Source of the DNA: Planctomycetota bacterium
Lineage (GTDB): Bacteria; Planctomycetota; Phycisphaerae; Phycisphaerales; SM1A02
Direction: 5' to 3'
DNA: 64,000 nt
Assembly (NCBI GenBank): GCA_016872835.1
Contig: VGYX01000001.1
Location: 177,191-241,190, forward strand
In this document: positions 51,921 through 59,626 of the stretch, one piece after another
Position numbering within the stretch: the first letter of the stretch is position 1
Layout of the letters: every line of letters starts with the position of its first letter
Notes under the pieces: model-generated
What the model was told of the DNA's origin: nothing
Databases searched by the model: none
Seen by the model: only the letters and a program-made list of their open reading frames with translations
Program-made: the position numbers and the translations under genes

Positions 51921-54107
51921 ATGGCGGAACCGAACAAGCGTCGGCGCTGGCCGCTGCTGCTGCTGACCTTGGTCGCGGCGGGTGGCGTCGTCGCGGCCGC
52001 GATCTTCGGTCCCGGCGCCCGCAAGTCGGGTGGTCTGGATCCGGAGGCGCCAAAGACCGAATCGACCATCGCGTCGCAGGCGACGCCCGCCGCGAGCACA
52101 CAGGCGGTCGCGAAGGATTCGTCCGCGGCCACCGAAACGAAGCCTGACGCTGCGCCGGCCACACCGCTGACCGGCCTGCGCGCGCGCCTGCCGCAGGGAA
52201 CCGCCGCGGGAACCTCACGCACCTCGATCGGTTCGCTGCAGCCTGACAAGGCCGGATTTCTGGTCGACTTCTCGCCGGGGTCCGCGGGCATCCAGCGCAT
52301 CACCTTCAGCGACATCTGGATCACGGCCGCCGATCGCGAGGCCGCGCGCGCGCATCGCGCCGCGATGGCCGCGGGTGCCTCGACTCCGCCGGCGCTGCCC
52401 TCCGACGAGGCCCGCTACAACCTGCACACGCTCGGCATGCTGCAGGGCTTCGAGGTTCCGCTGCTGGCGGCGCGCGCGATCGAGATCGACGGCCAGCTGA
52501 TCAGCCTGTTTGGCGGCGTGTGGACCGAGCGCGGCCCGGGCGCCTTCGAGACCGAGGTCGCCGACGCCGACGGCAACGCGATCGTGCGCATCCAGCGCGT
52601 CTTCGCGATGGAGCCTGCACAGGGCGCGCCCGTGTTCGACATGCGCCTGAACCAGCGCGTGGAGAACGTGTCGGGTCGGCCGCTGAAACTGCGCTGGATC
52701 CAGTATGGCCCCGGCGACCTCTCGAAGGATCCGGGCGGCATGATGGACATCCGTCGCTTCCAGTTCGGCTACCTGTACGGCGCGCAGCGCGATCCGCAGC
52801 GACAGAACGTGATCGTGCACGGCGCGATGTTCGACCGAGACCAGGTCATGAAGCTGGTCGACGCGTCCACACCGATGCTCTGGCCGCAGGAGGCGCAGCG
52901 TCAGCAGGGTTTCGAGCTCAGCTGGTTCGGCACCACCAACCGCTACTTCGCGCTGGCCGTGCACGCGGCGAATCCGACCGATCCCAAGGGCAAGGTGCTA
53001 TCGCCGGTGCACGAGGTGTGGGCACTTTCCGACACCGCCGCGTCCGCGGATCGCGTGGCCTTCACGGAACTCCGCAGCGACATGGTCATGGTGGCGGCCG
53101 GCACGAACGCCGCGTTCGACATGGGCGTGTTCGCGGGACCGCTGGATCCGCGCCTGCTGGAGCATGTGGAGCCGTACCACGCGCTGCGGATGGACGGCCT
53201 GATCCTGTATCTGATCAGTGGCTGCTGCAGCTTCTGCACCTTCTCGTGGCTTGCGAACCTGATCGTGCTGCTGCTCACCTTCCTGCACGACTATGTCGTC
53301 TTCGACTGGAGCGTGGCGATCATCGTGCTGGTGGCGCTCGTGCGTCTGGCGCTTCACCCGGTCACGCGCTACAGCCAGGTACAGATGGCCCGCGTCACGA
53401 AGGGCATGGCTGCAATCAAGCCGGAGCTTGAGGCGTTGCAGAAGCGCTACGCGAGCGATCCGAAGCGGATGCAGCAGGAGCAGTTCCGCCTGTACCGCGA
53501 GCACAACATCAATCCTGCAGGGTGTGTGGGCGGCATGCTGCCCACCTTCCTGCAGATGCCGATCTGGATCGCGCTGTACGCGGTGCTCTACTTCGCCTTC
53601 GACCTGCGTCAGGCCCCCGCCTTCTTCGGGCTCTTCCAGCAGTTCGGCGGATGGGACTTCCTGGCCGACCTGAGCGCACCGGACAAGTTCGTGACGTTCT
53701 CGCAGCCGCTGATCAGTTGGCCGTTCGAACTCTCCTCGATCAACGTGATCCCGCTGCTCATGTCGGTCGTGTTCTACTTCCAGCAGAAGTACATGGCGCC
53801 GCCGACCACCGGCACGCTCACGCCCGAGCAGCAGCAGCAACAGAAGATGATGAAGTGGATGACGGTCATCCTGTTCCCGGTGATGCTGTACTCGGCGCCG
53901 AGCGGACTGACCCTCTACATCATGACCAGCACCTGCGTGGGCATCGTGGAAGGCAAGCGGATCCGTGCCAAGATTGACCGCATGGACTTCTCGCCGCGCA
54001 AGGGCGAGCCCCGGAAGCAGGATCGTCTTGGCAAACTCTACGAGGCCGCGATGAAGCGCGCCCAGGAGAAGCGGAGCCAGGGTCGTCGCTTCAAGGGTCG
54101 TGACTGA
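51921..54107 (+). CDS. yidC: membrane protein insertase YidC
   Basis: A 728-residue inner-membrane insertase. An N-terminal signal anchor (PLLLLTLVAAGGVVAAAIFG) is followed by an Ala/Pro-rich linker and the large Gram-negative-type periplasmic domain (about 80-410). The conserved 60-kDa inner membrane domain follows with five helices (about 430-690), including RLALHPVTRYSQVQM, PTFLQMPIWIALY and NVIPLLMSVVFYFQQK. The C-terminus is basic, as expected for ribosome contact. The usual rnpA/rpmH neighbours are absent; the upstream gene is a metallophosphoesterase and mnmE follows. Confidence 0.94.
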   Translation: MAEPNKRRRWPLLLLTLVAAGGVVAAAIFGPGARKSGGLDPEAPKTESTIASQATPAASTQAVAKDSSAATETKPDAAPATPLTGLRARLPQGTAAGTSRTSIGSLQPDKAGFLVDFSPGSAGIQRITFSDIWITAADREAARAHRAAMAAGASTPPALPSDEARYNLHTLGMLQGFEVPLLAARAIEIDGQLISLFGGVWTERGPGAFETEVADADGNAIVRIQRVFAMEPAQGAPVFDMRLNQRVENVSGRPLKLRWIQYGPGDLSKDPGGMMDIRRFQFGYLYGAQRDPQRQNVIVHGAMFDRDQVMKLVDASTPMLWPQEAQRQQGFELSWFGTTNRYFALAVHAANPTDPKGKVLSPVHEVWALSDTAASADRVAFTELRSDMVMVAAGTNAAFDMGVFAGPLDPRLLEHVEPYHALRMDGLILYLISGCCSFCTFSWLANLIVLLLTFLHDYVVFDWSVAIIVLVALVRLALHPVTRYSQVQMARVTKGMAAIKPELEALQKRYASDPKRMQQEQFRLYREHNINPAGCVGGMLPTFLQMPIWIALYAVLYFAFDLRQAPAFFGLFQQFGGWDFLADLSAPDKFVTFSQPLISWPFELSSINVIPLLMSVVFYFQQKYMAPPTTGTLTPEQQQQQKMMKWMTVILFPVMLYSAPSGLTLYIMTSTCVGIVEGKRIRAKIDRMDFSPRKGEPRKQDRLGKLYEAAMKRAQEKRSQGRRFKGRD

Positions 54108-54111
54108 AATC

Positions 54112-55464
54112 ATGTCCGGCGCGCAGGCTCACGCGCGCGAGGTCATCGTGGCGGTGGCGTCGGCGTCAGGGCGCGCGGCGGTTCTCATGGTGCGCGCAAG
54201 CGGCCCGGACGCGTCGGACGTGCTTCGCCGGGTGGATTCGCGCATGCCGTTCGGGCCCATGCGGCGCGTGGTACGTGCGGGCGAAATCGAACTGCCGATC
54301 GGACGGCTTCCATGTCTGGTGCTGACGATGCCGGGACCCGCCAGCTACACCGGCGAGGACTCGTTCGAACTGCTGGTGCCGGGACACCCTACGCTGGGCC
54401 TCGCTGTGGCGCGCGCACTGGAGACCACGGGCATTGCACGATCCGCGTCGCCGGGTGAATTCACGCTTCGCGCGTTCGAGTCTGGTCGTCTCACGCTGGA
54501 ACAGGCCGAGGGCGTGGCTGCCACGATCGCGGCACGGACCGACGCTGAACTTCGTGCGGCGTCGATGCTTCGAGCGGGCGTGGTCGGGCGTGGTGCCGAC
54601 GCCGCGGCCGAAGCGGTGGCGGATCTTCTCGCGCTGGTCGAGGCGGGCATCGACTTCACCGATCAGGAGGACGTGGTCGCGATCACGCCGTCGGATCTGC
54701 GCGTGGGCATCGATCGTGTGACCACGTCGCTGCGCGCCATGCTGCAGGGTGCCATCTCGATGGAGCGACTCGAGAGCGCGCCTTGGGTGGTGCTGTGCGG
54801 CGCTCCCAATGCCGGCAAGAGCGCGCTCTTCAACGCGCTGCTGGGCCGCACACGTGCGGTGGTGGCCGATGTGGCCGGCACCACGCGCGACGCGCTGGTG
54901 GAGCCGTTGCGTCTGGATGGCCCCGATGGTCCCGTGGAGGTGCTGCTGGTCGACGCACCTGGCGTGGATGGAACGGTCCATGGACTCGACGCGCTTGGGC
55001 AGCGCATGCGCGACGAGGCGATGCGTCGCGCGTGTGTGCGGATCGAGTGCTCGCACGATGGCACATGGACACGGGACAGCGATCCATCCTCGATTTGCGT
55101 GCAGACGCAGTCGGATCGTGCGTCGTTTCGCGCGGTCGATGGATGGCTTGCGACCAGCGCGATCACGGGTGATGGACTCGAGACGCTTCGCGAGCGCGTC
55201 GCCGCGGCGGTGCTGGGTCTTGCAGCGCCAGCCTCGGCCGAGGGCGTGGTGCTGGCCGAGCGGCATCGCGCGCTGCTGGACGAAGCGGTCCTGCACCTGC
55301 AGGCGGCGCTGGCCGCGATCGGTTCCGGTCGCGTGCTCGCGCATCCCGAACTCGTCGCCGCCGCGATGCATGGCGCGCTCGAGTCACTCGGCGGCATCGC
55401 CGGTCGCATCGCGCCCGACGACATCCTGGGGCGTATCTTCGGTCGCTTCTGCGTTGGAAAGTGA
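54112..55464 (+). CDS. mnmE: tRNA modification GTPase MnmE, with altered G motifs
   Basis: A 450-residue tRNA-uridine-34 modifying GTPase, partner of MnmG. The N-terminal folate-binding domain (YTGEDSFE), P-loop GAPNAGKS, K-loop AGTTRD and C-terminal Cys motif (FCVGK) are intact. The G3 box is DAPG, not DTAG, and the NKxD box reads TQSD, so nucleotide binding may differ. GTG at 54100 would overlap the yidC end; ATG at 54112 is preferred. It sits downstream of yidC, as in many bacteria. Confidence 0.9.
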   Translation: MSGAQAHAREVIVAVASASGRAAVLMVRASGPDASDVLRRVDSRMPFGPMRRVVRAGEIELPIGRLPCLVLTMPGPASYTGEDSFELLVPGHPTLGLAVARALETTGIARSASPGEFTLRAFESGRLTLEQAEGVAATIAARTDAELRAASMLRAGVVGRGADAAAEAVADLLALVEAGIDFTDQEDVVAITPSDLRVGIDRVTTSLRAMLQGAISMERLESAPWVVLCGAPNAGKSALFNALLGRTRAVVADVAGTTRDALVEPLRLDGPDGPVEVLLVDAPGVDGTVHGLDALGQRMRDEAMRRACVRIECSHDGTWTRDSDPSSICVQTQSDRASFRAVDGWLATSAITGDGLETLRERVAAAVLGLAAPASAEGVVLAERHRALLDEAVLHLQAALAAIGSGRVLAHPELVAAAMHGALESLGGIAGRIAPDDILGRIFGRFCVGK

Positions 55465-55475
55465 GGCGACTGCGG

Positions 55476-55481
55476 TAGGCT
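55476..55481 (+). promoter_or_regulatory. candidate -10 element of the thioesterase gene (TAGGCT)
   Basis: TAGGCT, 7 bases before the ATG at 55489, with TTGGAA (55454-55459) spaced by 16 bases as a possible -35, the best pair on this strand. Confidence 0.5.
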
Positions 55482-55488
55482 GAAGCGC

Positions 55489-55881
55489 ATGAAGGGCAGC
55501 ATGGAGATCCGTGTGCGCTACTGCGAGTGCGACCCCATGGGCGTCGTGCATCACACGGTCTATCCCGTCTGGTTCGAGATGGGCCGGACGGAACTGCTCC
55601 GCGCGATGGGCCGGAACTATCGCGACATGGAGGAGGCGGGCGTCTTCCTGGCGGTGGTGCGCATGCAGGTCGCCTATCGACGCCCCGCGCGCTACGACGA
55701 TCTGCTGCGTCTCGAGACCACGCTGGCCAGCGCGGGCCACGTGAAGATCGAGCACACCTACGAGCTCTATCGCGGCGCGGAGCTGCTGTGCACCGGCGCC
55801 ACCACGCTGGCGTGCCTGGATCGCGCCGGCAAGGCGCGCGCGTTGCCCGAGGGCCTCTTCGATCCCGGGGTCGCGCGATGA
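55489..55881 (+). CDS. ybgC: acyl-CoA thioesterase (YbgC/4-hydroxybenzoyl-CoA thioesterase type)
   Basis: A 130-residue hot-dog-fold thioesterase. The active-site motif RYCECDPMGVVHHTVY carries the catalytic aspartate region (Asp15), followed by WFEMGRTELL and a conserved VRMQVAYRRPARYDDLL (in part). YbgC acts on acyl-CoA, possibly in lipid turnover linked to the cell envelope. Its stop overlaps the start of the DciA-like gene (ATGA). Confidence 0.92.
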   Translation: MKGSMEIRVRYCECDPMGVVHHTVYPVWFEMGRTELLRAMGRNYRDMEEAGVFLAVVRMQVAYRRPARYDDLLRLETTLASAGHVKIEHTYELYRGAELLCTGATTLACLDRAGKARALPEGLFDPGVAR

Positions 55882-56228
55882 GCGGCGAGATCGATCGCAT
55901 CCGCAAGCTTTCGGGGTGGCGAGCCAGGCCGGAGCGCGGCGCCGGCCTGGACGGCGACGTCGCCGGCTTCGCGCGCGAACTGCGGAAGCTCGAGCGTTCG
56001 ATCGGCGCCGCGACCGACGCGTGGGCACGGCTCGCACCCGCGGAACTGCAGAGCTGTGCGACCGTCGAGACGCTGCGGGGCGGCACGCTCACGTTGCGCG
56101 TGGACGGTTCCGCCGCCGCCTACGAGGTGGATCGCACGCTTCGGGGCGGTCTGGAGGCGAACCTGCGCATGGCGGTTCCGGGCCTGATGCGCGTGCGCAC
56201 CCGCGTGGGTGGGCCGGTCGGGCCCTGA
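55878..56228 (+). CDS. DUF721 (DciA-like) protein, probable helicase loader
   Basis: A 116-residue protein whose C-terminal half matches the DUF721/DciA fold (AWARLAPAELQSCATVETLR, GGTLTLRVDGSAAAYEV, in part). DciA loads the replicative helicase DnaB in bacteria that lack DnaC. The usual DciA is 150 residues or more and begins with an Arg/Leu-rich helix, here RIRKLSGWRARPERG. No function is proven. ATG at 55878 follows from the coupled ATGA overlap. Confidence 0.7.
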   Translation: MSGEIDRIRKLSGWRARPERGAGLDGDVAGFARELRKLERSIGAATDAWARLAPAELQSCATVETLRGGTLTLRVDGSAAAYEVDRTLRGGLEANLRMAVPGLMRVRTRVGGPVGP

Positions 56229-56239
56229 CGCGCGCGCCC

Positions 56240-56245
56240 TATTCT
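56240..56245 (+). promoter_or_regulatory. candidate -10 element of the ABC ATPase gene (TATTCT)
   Basis: TATTCT, 7 bases before the GTG at 56253. Confidence 0.45.
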
Positions 56246-56252
56246 GCGCCAC

Positions 56253-57296
56253 GTGCTGTCGATCACACTGGAACAACTGCGCTGCCGCTTCGGCGAGGTC
56301 GTGGCCGTGGATGGTGTCGACCTTGTGGTGCCGGCGGGATCGCTCGCGTTCCTGCTGGGGCCCTCGGGATGCGGCAAGACCACCGTGCTTCGCATGATCG
56401 CGGGGCTGCAGGAGCCTGATGCGGGCCGCGTGCGCTTCGGTGACCGCGATGTCACGCACCTTCCGGCCGAGCGCCGGAACGCGGGCATGGTCTTCCAGGG
56501 CTATGCGCTCTGGCCGCACATGAGCGTCCGCGACAACGTCGCGTTCGGACTCGATGTGCGACGCGTCCAGGCTTCCGAGCGCACGACCCGCACGCGAGAG
56601 GCGCTTGAGATGGTCCGGATGGAGGCCTTCGCCGACCGCAAGCCGGGTCAGTTGAGCGGTGGTCAGCAGCAACGCGTGGCGCTTGCACGCGCGCTCGCCT
56701 TCCGCCCCGAGGTGCTGCTGCTCGACGAACCGCTGTCGAATCTGGACGCGCGTCTGCGACTGGAGATGCGTGAGGAGATCCGCCGCATCTGCCGCGAGGT
56801 CGGCATCACCGCGGTGTACGTGACGCACGATCGTGAGGAGGCGCTGAGCCTGGCGGATCTAGTGGTCGTCATGCGCGACGGTCGCATCGAGCAGCGCGGC
56901 GCACCGGAGGACGTGTATCGAAGGCCCGCCTCGCGCTTCGTCGCGTCCTTCATGGGCGAGACGAATCTCGTGCCGGGTGAGGTCTCGACCTCGGATGCGC
57001 ACGGCAGCATGCTCAGGACCGTGGCGTGCACGCTTGAGAGCGCGACCAGCGGGCTTCGCCCGGGTGCCCGGATCACGCTGGCGATCCGACCCGAGTCGTT
57101 GCGTCTCTCCGCATCGGGACCGATTTCCGGCCGGTGCACCGCGAGCTCCTATCTGGGCGAGCGCGCACGGCATCTCGTCGACACGCCGCTCGGTACGCTC
57201 GTCGTCTTCGAGGCCGATCCACGCGCCTCCAACCGTGTCGGCGAGACCCTTCGACTCGATGTCGACCGCGACGCTGTGGTCGCACTGCCAGACTGA
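56253..57296 (+). CDS. ABC transporter ATP-binding protein (MalK/PotA/UgpC type)
   Basis: A 347-residue ATPase of a sugar, polyamine or iron import system. Walker A GPSGCGKT (36-43), signature LSGGQQQR, Walker B LLLDEP and H-loop THD are intact; the C-terminal part from about 240 is a TOBE regulatory domain (AIRPESLRL). No permease or substrate-binding protein is nearby, so it may serve distant partners, as MalK-type ATPases often do. The start is GTG. Confidence 0.9.
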   Translation: MLSITLEQLRCRFGEVVAVDGVDLVVPAGSLAFLLGPSGCGKTTVLRMIAGLQEPDAGRVRFGDRDVTHLPAERRNAGMVFQGYALWPHMSVRDNVAFGLDVRRVQASERTTRTREALEMVRMEAFADRKPGQLSGGQQQRVALARALAFRPEVLLLDEPLSNLDARLRLEMREEIRRICREVGITAVYVTHDREEALSLADLVVVMRDGRIEQRGAPEDVYRRPASRFVASFMGETNLVPGEVSTSDAHGSMLRTVACTLESATSGLRPGARITLAIRPESLRLSASGPISGRCTASSYLGERARHLVDTPLGTLVVFEADPRASNRVGETLRLDVDRDAVVALPD

Positions 57297-57309
57297 ACAC
57301 AGGACCGCC

Positions 57310-58110
57310 ATGACCACCATCCGACTCAACGACGCGACCATCGAGCTCAAGCCACAGGAAAGCGGGCCGTACCTGCAGCTCGCCAACAGCATCATTCCCG
57401 CGCTCGCATCGGGCAAGTCATTCGCCGAGATCTGCTGCACGATCGTGGGACAGGGGCTCCAGCAGAAAGTGCCGAACGACCACCCGCTCCTCCAAGGCGC
57501 GCTGTGGATGCTCTATCAGGTGGGCGTGCGCGAGCTGCACATCGACGTCGAGAAGGGTGAGATTCGAATCACGACGCCGGAGAAGAGCGGCCTGGAGAAC
57601 GTCCCGTTCGAGGAGCACTTCACGCCTGGCAACGCCGCGACTGGCCGCGCCATGGTGGCCACGCTCATGGTGTTCAGCAGCCGCGCGGTGCGCGTGAACG
57701 GTGAGGAGTGGCGCGTGATCCCGCAGCCGTTCGACACCATGAAGCGCGTGAATCAGGAGGTGCTGCAGTCACGCCAGTTCGGCGAGGAGCTGCATGTCAC
57801 GGCGATGCGCCGACTGCTGGGCGAGCTTCTTTCGGGCAAGGCCAAGGACAGCCCCGAGGTGCTCGCCTCGCTACAGGTGGTCGCCGACCTGAACGTGCGC
57901 AGCTTCCGCTTCTCGCCCGACGGCAAGCAGGTCTTCATGGAGGGCTTCAACGAGGTCAACGCCCTCGCCATGGCCTACCTGCACAACATGTCGCCGGATC
58001 AGGCCAAGTCAATCGTGGATCGGGTGAAGGCGCTCAACGAGCGCTGTCAAACGGGCGGCGCGGGCACGCCCGCCAAGCCACCGCCGGTCAGCACGCGGCG
58101 ACGGGGCTGA
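57310..58110 (+). CDS. conserved hypothetical protein
   Basis: A 266-residue cytoplasmic protein with no signal or membrane helix, and no family that I recognise. The N-terminus looks like a small beta-domain (TIRLNDATIELK), the middle is mostly helical, and there is a conserved-looking segment ELHIDVEKGEIRITTPEKSGL (in part). It starts 13 bases after the ABC ATPase and may be co-transcribed with it. Its last 23 bases overlap the convergent tmk gene. Its tail is Pro/Gly-rich and basic. Confidence 0.55.
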   Translation: MTTIRLNDATIELKPQESGPYLQLANSIIPALASGKSFAEICCTIVGQGLQQKVPNDHPLLQGALWMLYQVGVRELHIDVEKGEIRITTPEKSGLENVPFEEHFTPGNAATGRAMVATLMVFSSRAVRVNGEEWRVIPQPFDTMKRVNQEVLQSRQFGEELHVTAMRRLLGELLSGKAKDSPEVLASLQVVADLNVRSFRFSPDGKQVFMEGFNEVNALAMAYLHNMSPDQAKSIVDRVKALNERCQTGGAGTPAKPPPVSTRRRG

Positions 58111-58753
58111 GCCGCGAGGTCCATGCCTCGAGACCCTTCAGCAGGTCGGTGAACACCTCGTCCGGCGTGCGCGACGCGTCGACGACGAGATGTCGCTTCG
58201 GATCCCGCCGCGACTCGGCCAGATAGCCCTCGCGCACGCGCCGATGGAACGCGGAGCCCTTCGATTCCATGCGATCGAGCAGGGGGTTCAGTCGGCGCAT
58301 CGCGGTCTCGGTGTCCACGTCGAACAGCACGTCCAGATCCGGCCATCGGCCGCCGATCGCGACCTGCGCCACCGCACGGATGTCGGCTTCGAGCAGTCCG
58401 CCCGCTGCGCCCTGATAGGCCAGCGTGCTGCCGACGAATCGATCGCTGAGCACGCAGGAGCCGGCCCGCAGGGCGGGTTCGATCCGCTCCTGCACCAGTT
58501 GCGCGCGGCTCGCCATGTACAGCAGCATTTCGCAGCGCACGTTCATCTCCTCGTGCGCGGGATCCAGCAGGATGTCGCGCACGCGCTCGCCGATCGGCGT
58601 GCCACCGGGCTCCCGCACCACCAGCAGCGGAAGTCCCTGCGACTCGGCCCAGGCCTGCAGCTTCGCGATCTGCGTGCTCTTGCCGCTTCCATCCGGCCCC
58701 TCGAAGGCAAGGAATCGGCCACGCAGTCCGGCGCTCCACGGCGTGGCCGTCAT
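58088..58753 (-). CDS. tmk: thymidylate kinase
   Basis: Phosphorylates dTMP to dTDP. It has 221 residues with the P-loop EGPDGSGKST (about 18-27), the DR motif SDRFVGSTLAYQG, and the LID (FHRRVREGYL). ATG at 58753 was chosen because it overlaps the upstream gene stop (ATGA). It is paired with the PLP-homeostasis gene upstream. Confidence 0.95.
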   Translation of the reverse strand: MTATPWSAGLRGRFLAFEGPDGSGKSTQIAKLQAWAESQGLPLLVVREPGGTPIGERVRDILLDPAHEEMNVRCEMLLYMASRAQLVQERIEPALRAGSCVLSDRFVGSTLAYQGAAGGLLEADIRAVAQVAIGGRWPDLDVLFDVDTETAMRRLNPLLDRMESKGSAFHRRVREGYLAESRRDPKRHLVVDASRTPDEVFTDLLKGLEAWTSRLSPVAAC

Positions 58754-59553
58754 GCCTCCTCCGACAGCTCCTCGACCAGCGGTGGCCCGATCACGGCGCT
58801 GCCCACGCGCACCAGATTGGCGCCGCACTCGATCGCCACCTCGAAGTCGCCACTCATGCCCATGCTGAGGATGTCGAAGCGGTCACCACCCGCGCCTGAG
58901 CGCTGGCACTCGTGGAAGATCTCGCTGCACCGCTCGAAGGTGCGGCGGGCGGCGTCCAGGCCGCCATCGAGCGGGGCCATGCACATGAGGCCACGCACCT
59001 TCAGGTTCATCATGGTGTCCATCTGGTCGAGCATGTGGCGCACGGCCGGCGGCGCGATGCCCTTCTTGCTGGCCTCGCCGCTCACGTTCACTTCGACAAG
59101 AACCTCCATCGGGCTTTCGCGGCGCACCGCCGCGGCCTGGAGTTCCTCCGCCAGACGCAGCGAGTCGACACCGTGGATGAGTCGGGCGACCTCCATGCAC
59201 TTGCGGGCCTTGTTGCGCTGGAGGCTGCCGATCATGTGCCAGCGCACCATCGGCGGCTGCGGGCTCTTCGGATCGATCTCGCGCGGGCGACCGACCCACT
59301 CGCTGATCGTGGCGGCTCGCTGCACCAGCTGCTGCACGCGGTTCTCGCCCAGATCCACCTGACCCATGTTCACGAGTTCGCGGATCTGGTCGATGCTGCC
59401 ACTCTTCGTCACGGCAACCAGCACCACGTCGCTGGCCTTGCGGCCGCTTCGCATGGCCGCGGCGGCGATGCGCTGCTTCACGTCGGTCCATCGCTCACGC
59501 AGCGCGTTGGCGCTGGCGGCGTCGAGCGGGGCGGGTGCTGCACTATCTCCCAT
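58750..59553 (-). CDS. yggS: YggS/PROSC family pyridoxal phosphate homeostasis protein
   Basis: A 267-residue alanine-racemase-like barrel protein that binds pyridoxal phosphate and helps balance its pool. It has the conserved AVTKS lysine region, GENRVQ, WHMIGSLQRNK and the C-terminal LSMGMSGDFEVAI with VRVGSAVIGP. It is coupled to tmk downstream. TAGCCT is exactly 6 bases before the ATG, and it is divergent from gpmI. Confidence 0.93.
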   Translation of the reverse strand: MGDSAAPAPLDAASANALRERWTDVKQRIAAAAMRSGRKASDVVLVAVTKSGSIDQIRELVNMGQVDLGENRVQQLVQRAATISEWVGRPREIDPKSPQPPMVRWHMIGSLQRNKARKCMEVARLIHGVDSLRLAEELQAAAVRRESPMEVLVEVNVSGEASKKGIAPPAVRHMLDQMDTMMNLKVRGLMCMAPLDGGLDAARRTFERCSEIFHECQRSGAGGDRFDILSMGMSGDFEVAIECGANLVRVGSAVIGPPLVEELSEEA

Positions 59554-59559
59554 GAGCGC

Positions 59560-59565
59560 AGGCTA
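59560..59565 (-). promoter_or_regulatory. candidate -10 element of yggS (TAGCCT)
   Basis: Reverse-strand TAGCCT, 6 bases before the yggS ATG. Confidence 0.5.
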
Positions 59566-59614
59566 GCCCCGCGCGCATCCGCGGGCAATGCGGCATGGCG
59601 CCTCCGCCAACTCC

Positions 59615-59620
59615 TACACT
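59615..59620 (+). promoter_or_regulatory. candidate -10 element of gpmI (TACACT)
   Basis: TACACT, exactly 6 bases before the ATG at 59627, which supports this start over the one 13 codons upstream. Confidence 0.5.
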
Positions 59621-59626
59621 CGCCGC

